Shown in pieces: positions 1-7,785 of a stretch of 64,000 nucleotides of DNA. This DNA comes from Paludibacter sp. Its GTDB lineage: Bacteria > Bacteroidota > Bacteroidia > Bacteroidales > Paludibacteraceae. The stretch is from positions 1 to 64,000 of the forward strand of contig JAQTTH010000012.1 of NCBI GenBank assembly GCA_028710895.1. Direction: 5' to 3'. Within the stretch, counting starts at the first letter, position 1, and each line of letters opens with the position of its first letter. Below the pieces are notes generated by a model. That model was not told the DNA's origin, made no database searches, and saw only the letters and a list, made by a program, of their open reading frames with translations. A program made the position numbers and the translations under genes.

Positions 1-16
1 TCTCGTACTTTGCTAG

Positions 17-92
17 AAAGTTGTTCATGGTATTTATATGATTGGTAGTCAGATAAATATACGGATTTTATCCGAAATGAACAACTTTTTTT
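17..92 (+). terminator. Long hairpin followed by T-run; terminator or end of a small RNA
   Basis: Bases 17-28 are the reverse complement of bases 77-88, giving a 12-bp stem, and the right arm runs into a run of T. Inside the loop, bases 62-66 pair with 70-74 in a small second hairpin. This may be the terminator of a gene lying left of the window, or the end of a short RNA. Bases 93-195 show nothing I can name. Confidence 0.45.
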
Positions 93-195
93 ATGCTATT
101 TCTCTAAATGCACTACGGGTTAATATATTTATCAATACACTTACCAGCACAATTTGCGACAAAAACATACCTTTAGTTCATAATATTTAATCCTC

Positions 196-855
196 ATGAC
201 ATACCTAATCTATATTTTTACATTTTTTATTCATCCCATCATAGGATATTTTCTTTGTAGGTTGATATCGGCAGAGCTAAGCAAGAAAGCAATTAAGTAT
301 GTGCTTTCATTTTTTGTACTTCACAATGTGCTTTACTGTTTAGGTATTTCGTTGAGAGGAGACACTGCAGATTATTGTGTTTTCTCGTTGGAATATCTAT
401 ATTTTTGTTTCATAATCTTCAGACATGCCGGACATAGCCTTTGGAAGCTATTCGGTTTGGCAATCGTTCTGCTAGGCTATCTGCAAGCATTCATTGGCCT
501 TGTGATTTTTCCTGTCATTTCACATGATTATGAACCCGACAAATTATATCGGTTTGAGTACAAGGACAACGATTATATAACCCGTCGATATAGTTTTGGA
601 TTTGTGACACAAATGGATATCCGTTACCGATTCGAAACCTACCATCAATTCTACTTTCTGCCGCTGGAATTTAAAATAGATGAAACAGAACTGCTCAATA
701 CGAAATATAGTTTGAATTACGACGATAGACGATTTACTGTGAGTATAGTAGAGAAAGACGGAAAGGAATTAATTCGTTTTGCCTCACCCAATGGCAATGC
801 ATACTTCAAGTTTCTCAAACCAGAACAGAATAGAAAAAAAATTAAATCTATGTGA
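196..855 (+). CDS. Unknown membrane protein
   Basis: This is a 219-residue protein that I do not recognise. The first half is hydrophobic, with about four likely membrane segments near residues 2-22, 35-52, 62-77 and 84-108. The last 110 residues are polar, rich in aromatic and charged residues, and probably form a soluble domain. No catalytic motif is visible. The gene stands alone: the hairpin at 17-92 lies upstream and a repeat-containing gap separates it from lysS. The start is the first ATG after a stop-rich stretch and has no clear ribosome binding site, as is usual in this phylum. Confidence 0.6.
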   Translation: MTYLIYIFTFFIHPIIGYFLCRLISAELSKKAIKYVLSFFVLHNVLYCLGISLRGDTADYCVFSLEYLYFCFIIFRHAGHSLWKLFGLAIVLLGYLQAFIGLVIFPVISHDYEPDKLYRFEYKDNDYITRRYSFGFVTQMDIRYRFETYHQFYFLPLEFKIDETELLNTKYSLNYDDRRFTVSIVEKDGKELIRFASPNGNAYFKFLKPEQNRKKIKSM

Positions 856-958
856 CAACAAATTGCAGCAGTATGCAAACGATAATAGAAAGGTCTTAAC
901 GCGAACCGACAACCTCGATTCGCGTTTATTTTATCTGTATCTCAGGCAAGTTAGCCAT

Positions 959-997
959 AATGCATAATTATGAATTATGAATTATGAATTATGCATT
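959..997. repeat. 7-bp tandem repeat with inverted ends upstream of lysS
   Basis: Three copies of ATGAATT and one ATGCATT follow each other from 970 to 997. Bases 960-969 are the reverse complement of 987-996, so the block can also fold into a hairpin. It lies directly upstream of the lysS promoter element. The rest of the 183-bp gap from 856 holds nothing else I can identify. Confidence 0.7.
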
Positions 998-1005
998 ACT
1001 TTTCG

Positions 1006-1013
1006 TACTTTTG
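1006..1013 (+). promoter_or_regulatory. Promoter -7 element of lysS
   Basis: TACTTTTG matches the Bacteroidota -7 consensus TAnnTTTG exactly and lies 25 bp before the chosen lysS start. No TTTG is present at the usual -33 distance, where the 7-bp repeat sits instead. Confidence 0.55.
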
Positions 1014-1038
1014 CAGCAATTTGTATATAAAAGAGATT

Positions 1039-2766
1039 ATGAGCTTAGAACTTAGTGAACAAGAACAATTCAGACGTCAGAGTCTGGACGAATTACGCAA
1101 TTTAGGCATTGACCCCTACCCTGCCGCCCTGTACCCAACCAATGCATTTTCAACCGATATAAAAGCTGAATTTAAAGACGAAGAAAGCGGTAAACCCGTT
1201 TGTATTGCCGGCCGTATTATGAGCCGCCGCATTATGGGCAAGGCAGCATTCGTAGAGTTGCAGGACTCGAAGGGTCGTATTCAGGTATACGTGAGCCGCG
1301 ACGACATAAACACCGAAGCGCAACCCGAAATGTACAATACCGTGTTCAAAAAATTGCTGGATATCGGCGATTTTATTGGCATCAAAGGATTTATATTCCG
1401 CACCCAAACAGGCGAAATCAGCGTTCACACACAAGAACTAACCGTGCTTAGCAAATCGCTTCGTCCGCTACCCATCGTAAAATACAAAGACGGTGTGGCT
1501 TTCGATGCATTCGAAGACCCTGAACAACGCTACCGTCAACGCTACGTGGACCTTGTAGTGAACGAAGGCGTAAAAGATATTTTCCTCAAACGTACCAAAG
1601 TATATCAATCGATGCGCGATTATTTCAACGCCGAAGGATATATCGAGGTGGAAACTCCTATTCTACAATCCATCCCCGGTGGCGCTTCAGCCCGTCCGTT
1701 CGTTACGCATCACAACGCGTTGGACATGCCGCTTTACCTGCGCGTAGCCGACGAATTGTACCTTAAAAGACTGATCGTAGGTGGTTTTGAAGGCGTGTAC
1801 GAATTCTCCAAAAACTTCCGCAACGAAGGCATGGACCGCACACACAACCCCGAATTTACCGCCATGGAAATATATGTAGCCTACAAAGACTACAACTGGA
1901 TGATGACCTTCACCGAAAACATGATTGCAAAAATCTGCCGCGACGTGAACGGAACCGATGAAATTAAAGTGGGCGATAATACAATCAGCTTCAAAACGCC
2001 GTTCAAACGTATCAGCATGATCGATTCTATCAAAGAATTTACAGGCATCGATATCAACGGCATGGACGACGTGCAACTGCGCGAAGTGTGCAAAACGCTG
2101 CACATCGAAGCCGACGAAACCATGGGTAAAGGCAAATTGATTGACGAAATTTTTGGTGAAAAATGCGAAGGAAACTACATACAGCCAACTTTCATTACCG
2201 ATTATCCACGCGAGATGTCGCCACTTTGCAAGCGTCACCGCGATAATCCTGAACTGACCGAACGTTTCGAATTGATGGTAAACGGGAAAGAGCTGGCCAA
2301 TGCTTATTCGGAACTCAACGACCCGATTGACCAACTCGGCCGCTTCCAGGAACAACTGAAACTAAGCGAAAAAGGCGACGACGAAGCTATGTTTATTGAT
2401 ATGGACTTTGTGCGCTCGTTGGAATACGGTATGCCTCCAACTTCCGGAATGGGAATTGGTATGGACCGCCTTGTGATGTTGATGACTGGCCAGGTGGCTA
2501 TTCAGGAAGTACTTTTCTTCCCACAAATGAAAGCTGAAAAAGTGGCCAAGAAAGATGGTCCCGATAAATTCATAGCCTTGGGAATACCTGAAGCATGGGT
2601 GGAAGTGGTGCAGAAAGCCGGCATCGTAATGGTGGCCGACCTGAAAGGACTGAACCCAAACAAGTTCCATCAGGATATTTGCGGATTAAACAAAAAGCAC
2701 AAACTGGAGCTGACAAACCCTTCGAAAGAAGACGTGGCAGCATGGATTGCTGAGTCTGAAAAATAA
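1039..2766 (+). CDS. lysS: Lysyl-tRNA synthetase, class II
   Basis: This cytoplasmic enzyme charges tRNA-Lys with lysine using ATP. The 575-residue protein has an N-terminal OB-fold anticodon-binding domain (about residues 55-160) and a class II catalytic core. Motif 2 is visible as FRNEGMDRTHNPEF near residue 260, and motif 3 as GMGIGMDRLVM near 471. A C-terminal extension of about 70 residues after motif 3 is common in Bacteroidales LysRS. An in-frame ATG at 991 would add 16 residues, but it would place the promoter element inside the gene, so the ATG at 1039 is chosen. The gene is visibly richer in G+C than the next gene. Confidence 0.97.
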   Translation: MSLELSEQEQFRRQSLDELRNLGIDPYPAALYPTNAFSTDIKAEFKDEESGKPVCIAGRIMSRRIMGKAAFVELQDSKGRIQVYVSRDDINTEAQPEMYNTVFKKLLDIGDFIGIKGFIFRTQTGEISVHTQELTVLSKSLRPLPIVKYKDGVAFDAFEDPEQRYRQRYVDLVVNEGVKDIFLKRTKVYQSMRDYFNAEGYIEVETPILQSIPGGASARPFVTHHNALDMPLYLRVADELYLKRLIVGGFEGVYEFSKNFRNEGMDRTHNPEFTAMEIYVAYKDYNWMMTFTENMIAKICRDVNGTDEIKVGDNTISFKTPFKRISMIDSIKEFTGIDINGMDDVQLREVCKTLHIEADETMGKGKLIDEIFGEKCEGNYIQPTFITDYPREMSPLCKRHRDNPELTERFELMVNGKELANAYSELNDPIDQLGRFQEQLKLSEKGDDEAMFIDMDFVRSLEYGMPPTSGMGIGMDRLVMLMTGQVAIQEVLFFPQMKAEKVAKKDGPDKFIALGIPEAWVEVVQKAGIVMVADLKGLNPNKFHQDICGLNKKHKLELTNPSKEDVAAWIAESEK

Positions 2767-2772
2767 TACAGA

Positions 2773-3453
2773 ATGAAAAGGGTTCAACTAAAAACAGTTC
2801 TGATTTTTATTTGCTTCCTTTTTATTTCAGTTGATGTCTTTGCTGGATTAGGAATTACTTCATTGTCGCAAAGAAAATTGACTGTTTGGGATTGGCTGGC
2901 TCTTAGTGCGGTAGCTATAGTTTTAGTATCTACTGTCATGACATTGGTCATTGGAAAGTCTTATATATCCGGTTGGATTTTAAACAAAAGTGCTCAAAAT
3001 GATTCTTTATGGGATATTGATAAATTAAAGTCTCATGCAAAAGAACTATATTTCGATTTAAATAAGGCGATAAGTAATAGAGAAATAACTTCACTCTCAA
3101 ACAGTCTGACAACTGAATTTTATCAGGAACAACAGAATATAATTTCTGAATTAATCGAAAAAAGACAGAAGTTCATATTCAAATATCTGGATATAAAAGT
3201 TCTTGAAATTATAGGTTGCGAAGACTTTAAGGTTGATTCAAAAGACAGATACACTGTTTTTATTGAGGGTGAAATACTGAATTACAGAGTTGCTGAAGCC
3301 TCTGGCGAAGTTATAAAAGACAAGTATAAAGATTTGAGGGATTTTTCCTGTATGTGCCATTTCGTCAGAATGGAGAATCAATGGAAGCTTGAAAATATAA
3401 ATAATTCTGTAAGTAGGCTGGATGTTTTGAAAACAAAAAATTTGATTGAGTAG
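2773..3453 (+). CDS. Membrane protein with Tim44-like domain
   Basis: A 226-residue protein with a signal-like N-terminus (residues 1-24) and a second hydrophobic segment at about 41-61. It continues into a soluble domain of about 150 residues. That domain has the layout of Tim44-like domains: an amphipathic helix, a 'sites of synthesis' stretch around LSNSLTTEFYQEQ, then strands ending in CHFVRMENQWKLENI. In mitochondria Tim44 acts in protein import. The bacterial versions are membrane-anchored proteins of unclear role. The gene starts 6 bp after the lysS stop, so the two are probably cotranscribed. It is much more A+T-rich than lysS. The family assignment rests on pattern alone. Confidence 0.6.
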   Translation: MKRVQLKTVLIFICFLFISVDVFAGLGITSLSQRKLTVWDWLALSAVAIVLVSTVMTLVIGKSYISGWILNKSAQNDSLWDIDKLKSHAKELYFDLNKAISNREITSLSNSLTTEFYQEQQNIISELIEKRQKFIFKYLDIKVLEIIGCEDFKVDSKDRYTVFIEGEILNYRVAEASGEVIKDKYKDLRDFSCMCHFVRMENQWKLENINNSVSRLDVLKTKNLIE

Positions 3454-3534
3454 GATGTGTTGATTTTGAGATGTTGACGATTTGATGATTAATGTGAAGT
3501 TGAATGGTTGAAGTTTTAGCAAATAACAGACAAA

Positions 3535-4533
3535 ATGATTAACGAAAAAAGTAAAATTGCTGTATTAGGTGGAGGCAGTTGGGCTACAGCAATTGCGAAA
3601 ATTGCATTAGCAAACAACGAAAGCATAAACTGGTATATGCGTCGTCAGGAGCAAATTGATGACTTTATACGTCTCAGCAAAAATCCATCTTATCTCACCG
3701 GAGTAAAATTCGACACCGACCGCATTCATTTTACAAGCGATATCAATAAACTGGTGCGCACTTCCGACATATTGATTTTTGCCACCCCATCGCCGTTTCT
3801 GAAACAGCACCTCAAAAAGCTGAAACGGAAACTCGACAATAAAATGATTGTTTCGGCTATCAAAGGTATTGTGCCCGACGAGAATATGATTGTCACCGAC
3901 TATTTCGAAGAATTCTACGGTGTTCCGAAAGACAATATTGCTGTGTTGGCAGGTCCGTGTCATGCCGAGGAAGTAGCGTTGGAGCGTCTCTCGTACCTGA
4001 CAATTGCCTGCACTTCGCGCGACAAAGCCCGCATACTGGCAGAACGATTCAACACAAGTTTTATTCGTACGTCCATAACCGACGATATTATGGGAATTGA
4101 ATATTCATCCGTTATGAAGAATATTTATTCCATTGCAGCCGGTATTTGCCACGGGTTGAAATATGGCGATAATTTCCAGGCAGTGCTGGTCTCAAATGCC
4201 ATTCAGGAAATGAATCGTTTTTGTAACGCCACCAACCCGTTGCATCGCGACATAAACGAATCGGCTTATCTGGGCGATTTATTGGTAACTGCCTATTCAA
4301 AATTCAGTCGCAACCGCCTCTTTGGAACCATGATTGGTAAAGGGTATTCGGTAAAAACAGCCCAAATAGAAATGGAAATGATTGCCGAGGGGTACTATGC
4401 CACCAAATGTATTCACGAAATTAATGAGAAATATCAGGTAAGTATGCCTATTGTAGACTCCATTTTTGAGATACTCTACAACCGCTGCTCACCCACTATG
4501 GAAATTCGGAAACTGACCGAGAAATTGAAATAA
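3535..4533 (+). CDS. gpsA: NAD(P)H-dependent glycerol-3-phosphate dehydrogenase
   Basis: Reduces dihydroxyacetone phosphate to sn-glycerol 3-phosphate, the backbone precursor of phospholipids, in the cytoplasm. The 332-residue length is normal. The Rossmann nucleotide-binding loop GGGSWATAIA is at residues 11-20, FATPSP near 82, SAIKGI near 107, AGPCHAEE near 140, and the active-site lysine lies in the segment SVMKNIYSIAAG near 192. The C-terminal helical substrate domain is complete. The 81-bp gap before it contains T/G-rich repeated words (GTTGA, GATGATT) and no clear promoter. The gene is followed by pgi on the same strand. Confidence 0.95.
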   Translation: MINEKSKIAVLGGGSWATAIAKIALANNESINWYMRRQEQIDDFIRLSKNPSYLTGVKFDTDRIHFTSDINKLVRTSDILIFATPSPFLKQHLKKLKRKLDNKMIVSAIKGIVPDENMIVTDYFEEFYGVPKDNIAVLAGPCHAEEVALERLSYLTIACTSRDKARILAERFNTSFIRTSITDDIMGIEYSSVMKNIYSIAAGICHGLKYGDNFQAVLVSNAIQEMNRFCNATNPLHRDINESAYLGDLLVTAYSKFSRNRLFGTMIGKGYSVKTAQIEMEMIAEGYYATKCIHEINEKYQVSMPIVDSIFEILYNRCSPTMEIRKLTEKLK

Positions 4534-4538
4534 AGTAT

Positions 4539-4616
4539 TGAGCGCAGAGTTCCGAGTATAGAAAGTATTACTCAGAACTTCAAACTCAACACTCAGAACT
4601 CTATACTTAAAACTAC
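4539..4616. repeat. Inverted and direct short-word repeat between gpsA and pgi
   Basis: The word GAGTTC(C/T)GAGT occurs on the plus strand near 4548-4558 and in inverted form (ACTCAGAACT) near 4571 and 4592. The outer ends AAGTAT and ATACTT also pair. The stretch can fold into alternative hairpins and carries no T-run, so it does not look like a plain terminator. Confidence 0.5.
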
Positions 4617-4633
4617 ATCAAACTATTAAAATA

Positions 4634-5977
4634 ATGCAAAACATTAAATTATCTATTGACAAAGCTTTCGGATTTGTTTCCGAACAAGCGGTAGCCGGCT
4701 ACAAAGCTCAGGCCGAAGCAGCAAATGCTACATTGCACAATGGTACCGGCAAAGGAAGTGACTTCCTGGGTTGGTTGAACCTCCCTACTTCAATCGACGA
4801 AGCACAATTTGCCGATCTTGAAAACACAGCTAAAATTCTTCGCGACAATTGCGAAGTAGTGGTTGTTATTGGTATTGGCGGTAGCTACCTCGGAGCAAAA
4901 GCAGTTATCGATGCCCTTTCAAACAGCTTCGACTGGTTGCAAACCGAACGCAAATCACCTGTCGTGGTTTATGCCGGACAAAACATTGGCGAAGATTATC
5001 TGTACGAATTACAGGAGCTATTGAAAACGAAGAAATTCGGTATCATTTCTATCTCAAAATCGGGAACTACTACCGAACCAGCTTTGGCTTTCCGTTTATT
5101 GAAAACTCAATTGGAAGAGCAACAAGGTAAAGCTGCTGCTCAACAATTAATCGTTGCTATTACTGATAAGTCGCGCGGTGCCCTCCGTACACTTGCCACT
5201 CAGGAAGGTTACAAAACATTTGTAATCGAAGATAGCATTGGCGGACGCTACTCTGTGCTTACTCCGGTTGGTCTGCTTCCAATCGCTGTTGCCGGATTTG
5301 ATATTCGTCAGTTAGTGGCCGGTGCAGCAGCAATCGAAAAAGCTACTGCCCTCGACGTTCCTTTCGAATCAAACATTTCAGCTCAATATGCAGCCGTTCG
5401 TAACGAATTGTACAAAAACGGTAAGAAAACAGAAATCCTTGTGAACTTCCATCCAAAATTGCACTTTGTAGGCGAATGGTGGAAACAACTTTACGGCGAG
5501 AGCGAAGGAAAAGACAACGTAGGTATTTTCCCTGCTGCTGTTGACTTTACTACCGATTTACACTCAATGGGACAATGGATTCAGGAAGGTGAACGCACAA
5601 TTTTTGAAACCGTTATTTCTATCAACGAAAGCAATTACACCAAAATTTTCCCAACGTCGGAAGATAATCTGGATGGATTGAACTTCCTTGCCGGAAAACG
5701 TGTGGATGAAGTAAACAAAATGGCCGAACTTGGTACTATGATTGCTCATATCGATGGTGGTGTTCCAAACCTGAAACTGGAATTACCGAAACTGAATGAG
5801 TACTATTTGGGTCAAATGATTTATTTCTTCGAAAAAGCATGCGGTATCAGTGGTTATATTTTGGGAATTAACCCATTCGATCAACCCGGAGTTGAAGCAT
5901 ATAAAAAGAATATGTTTGCATTGCTGGAGAAACCAGGTTTCGAAGCAGAAACAGAAGCAATTAAAGCAAGACTTTAA
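4634..5977 (+). CDS. pgi: Glucose-6-phosphate isomerase
   Basis: Interconverts glucose 6-phosphate and fructose 6-phosphate in glycolysis and gluconeogenesis. At 447 residues it belongs to the shorter bacterial type (about 450 residues) rather than the 550-residue E. coli type. The sugar-phosphate-binding SIS motifs are clear: [13 protein letters not shown] near residue 80 and [12 protein letters not shown] near 138. [12 protein letters not shown] lies near 204 and the C-terminal signature [12 protein letters not shown] near 417. A bidirectional terminator follows directly. Confidence 0.96.
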   Translation: MQNIKLSIDKAFGFVSEQAVAGYKAQAEAANATLHNGTGKGSDFLGWLNLPTSIDEAQFADLENTAKILRDNCEVVVVIGIGGSYLGAKAVIDALSNSFDWLQTERKSPVVVYAGQNIGEDYLYELQELLKTKKFGIISISKSGTTTEPALAFRLLKTQLEEQQGKAAAQQLIVAITDKSRGALRTLATQEGYKTFVIEDSIGGRYSVLTPVGLLPIAVAGFDIRQLVAGAAAIEKATALDVPFESNISAQYAAVRNELYKNGKKTEILVNFHPKLHFVGEWWKQLYGESEGKDNVGIFPAAVDFTTDLHSMGQWIQEGERTIFETVISINESNYTKIFPTSEDNLDGLNFLAGKRVDEVNKMAELGTMIAHIDGGVPNLKLELPKLNEYYLGQMIYFFEKACGISGYILGINPFDQPGVEAYKKNMFALLEKPGFEAETEAIKARL

Positions 5978-6005
5978 TTACCTGATAGCAGTCATTTTTA
6001 TAAAC

Positions 6006-6039
6006 AATAAAGCCATTCCGACTTCGGAATGGCTTTATT
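6006..6039. terminator. Bidirectional terminator between pgi and the lipoprotein gene
   Basis: A near-perfect palindrome (AATAAAGCCATTCCGA paired with TCGGAATGGCTTTATT) with a very short loop. It has A-rich and T-rich ends on both strands, so it can stop both the rightward pgi transcript and the leftward lipoprotein transcript. Confidence 0.8.
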
Positions 6040-6059
6040 TATACTCATAAGTGAGTTTT

Positions 6060-6605
6060 TTACTTCAATGTATCTTTCTTCTCAACTATAGGAATTTTCA
6101 GCGAAATAGTGTTTGTATTAGCACCAAAAGTATTTTTAAAATTTGCATCAGATTGAACTGAGAATGTCAGAGTGGCATCTGATGTTGCTTTTTTTGCAAC
6201 ATATTGAAATGGAAAAATCAATGTAATTGACTCTCCTTTGATATAGAACAGTCCTTTTGCATAATCCGATGTGGGTAAAAACACTGCATCCATATCGGTT
6301 TTAGTTGCCAATAATACAACCTTGGCAACACTATCAGGAACACTGTTTACAATTCCTACCGAAACAAGGTTATTGGCAACTCCCGTAAAAGCCATTCTAA
6401 AGGTCACAGTATCGCCTACATATACAGTATCAAGTCTGTAAACTCCACCTTTGTCTGTATAATGCATATACAACGAATCCTTATTTTGATTCACTGCATT
6501 ACGTACAGGTATTATTTCAGGAGTATAATCGGCCGAACCTGTCATATCACAAGCTGTGAATAAGACAGAAATAAAAAACAGAATAAAGAGAAAATGGCGT
6601 TTCAT
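6060..6605 (-). CDS. Small lipoprotein of unknown function
   Basis: A 181-residue protein with a lipoprotein signal: a hydrophobic stretch ending in the lipobox LFTAC, with the cysteine at residue 19. The mature part is rich in T, V, D and aromatic residues with alternating hydrophobics, suggesting a beta-sandwich domain as in Bacteroidales surface lipoproteins. I recognise no named family. The reading frame stays open upstream to 6815, but that extension runs through the tRNA-Pro gene, so the ATG before the lipobox signal is used. A -7-like element lies at 6626-6633. Confidence 0.75.
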   Translation of the reverse strand: MKRHFLFILFFISVLFTACDMTGSADYTPEIIPVRNAVNQNKDSLYMHYTDKGGVYRLDTVYVGDTVTFRMAFTGVANNLVSVGIVNSVPDSVAKVVLLATKTDMDAVFLPTSDYAKGLFYIKGESITLIFPFQYVAKKATSDATLTFSVQSDANFKNTFGANTNTISLKIPIVEKKDTLK

Positions 6606-6625
6606 AAAGAGTGTTATTTTCAGTG

Positions 6626-6633
6626 CAAAATTA
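6626..6633 (-). promoter_or_regulatory. Promoter -7 element of the lipoprotein gene
   Basis: On the minus strand this reads TAATTTTG, an exact TAnnTTTG match, 20 bp upstream of the chosen start. No -33 match was seen. Confidence 0.4.
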
Positions 6634-6733
6634 CAAAAATTATACCAGAAACAATTTATAAACGCAGGTAAAGGGTTGTTTATTACATAAAAAGAGTGAA
6701 ATCTATTGTGTTTTATTCTTTCATGAAGTAATG

Positions 6734-6806
6734 TCGGGATGACAAGATTCGAACCTGCGACCTCTACGTCCCGAACGTAGCGCGCTACCAACTGCGCCAC
6801 ATCCCG
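6734..6806 (-). tRNA. tRNA-Pro (anticodon CGG)
   Basis: On the minus strand the sequence starts CGGGATG and pairs with CATCCCG at its 3' end. It has a D-arm, an anticodon stem CTACG/CGTAG around the loop TTCGGGA, and a T-arm with the GTTCGAAT loop. The anticodon CGG reads proline codon CCG. The discriminator base is A, and CCA is not encoded in the DNA. The length is 73 nt. Confidence 0.95.
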
Positions 6807-6819
6807 ATTTTTCATACAA

Positions 6820-6827
6820 CAAAATTA
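6820..6827 (-). promoter_or_regulatory. Promoter -7 element of tRNA-Pro
   Basis: The minus strand reads TAATTTTG, an exact TAnnTTTG match ending 13 bp before the tRNA 5' end. Confidence 0.5.
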
Positions 6828-6956
6828 GAAAAAAAAGTATAAATTATCCACCATAAATTGACTTCGAAAACTCAAAATAAAATTACAAATACTGCTTTTG
6901 TGTCAGTTTGACTGAATTAGCACTGTAAAATATTCGCTCATAATGCACAAAATAAG

Positions 6957-6964
6957 TATCTTTG
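6957..6964 (+). promoter_or_regulatory. Promoter -7 element of the HAD gene
   Basis: TATCTTTG is an exact consensus match. TTCG at 6933-6936, 20 bp upstream, is a weak -33 match. The element overlaps an alternative upstream ATG and so argues for the start at 6983. Confidence 0.55.
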
Positions 6965-6982
6965 CACAAAAAAAACAAAGAG

Positions 6983-7714
6983 ATGTTTTCAAACAAAATA
7001 GAAAAATTTATACACGATAATAATTATCCGACCTTTAGTCCAAAAGCAGTATTTTTTGATATGGACGGCGTTCTTTTCGATTCCATGAAATTTCATGCAA
7101 CTGCCTGGGTCAATGCACTCCATGCTAAAGGACTCCCATTTACTGAGTATGATGCTTACATGAACGAAGGACGCACCGGTGCATCGACAATTGACGAACT
7201 TTTTCTCAAAGAATATAACCGGTACGCTACTGAAGATGAAAAAAACGAAATTTACAGTTTAAAATCAAAATTCTTTGAAAGCTGTGGTAAAGTTGAACAA
7301 ATAGCCTTCGCTGCAGAATTATTAACCAAAGTAAAAGCACAAAATTTACAAATATTTGTTGTAACAGGATCCGGACAAGCATCATTGATTGATAATCTGG
7401 ATGAAAACTTCCCGGGAATTTTCGAAAAAGAAAAGATGGTAACTGCCTATGATGTAAACAACGGCAAACCTCACCCGGAGCCTTACTTAATTGCATTGGA
7501 AAAATCGGGTGTAAAGCCCTGGGAAGCCGTTGTAGTTGAAAATGCACCTTTAGGTGTTCAATCGGCAACAGCAGCAGGCATATTTACGATTGGAGTAAAT
7601 ACAGGCCCACTTAAACCCGAAGTTTTAATTGAAAGTGGTGCACAAATCGTATTCGATGGCATGAAAGAACTATTAACAGAGTGGGATAATTTCATCGAAA
7701 ACAACCGAAATTAA
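6983..7714 (+). CDS. HAD-family phosphatase, beta-phosphoglucomutase-like
   Basis: A cytoplasmic haloacid dehalogenase-type enzyme acting on a phosphorylated small molecule, probably a sugar phosphate. The nucleophile motif is FFDMDGVLFDS near residue 25, with both aspartates of DxD present. The helical cap follows, motif II is VTGSG near 128, and motifs III/IV lie around GKPHPEPYL and VVVENAPLGVQSA. The order and length (243 residues) fit the beta-phosphoglucomutase/phosphatase subgroup. The substrate cannot be told from sequence. The ATG at 6962 is rejected because the promoter element overlaps it. Confidence 0.85.
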   Translation: MFSNKIEKFIHDNNYPTFSPKAVFFDMDGVLFDSMKFHATAWVNALHAKGLPFTEYDAYMNEGRTGASTIDELFLKEYNRYATEDEKNEIYSLKSKFFESCGKVEQIAFAAELLTKVKAQNLQIFVVTGSGQASLIDNLDENFPGIFEKEKMVTAYDVNNGKPHPEPYLIALEKSGVKPWEAVVVENAPLGVQSATAAGIFTIGVNTGPLKPEVLIESGAQIVFDGMKELLTEWDNFIENNRN

Positions 7715-7785
7715 GTGATATTTGCCTGAATATCTCATGAATCAAAAAACAAACAATAAAACGTATCAACAAAAAGCTATATAAT

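Noticed and set aside
1687-2355. 222-residue open frame antisense to lysS
   Set aside because: It is a shadow of a well-supported synthetase gene, with a composition rich in F, H and V typical of antisense frames.
6606-6815. N-terminal extension of the lipoprotein reading frame
   Set aside because: It reads through the complete tRNA-Pro gene and lacks a signal at its start; the lipobox signal begins at 6605.
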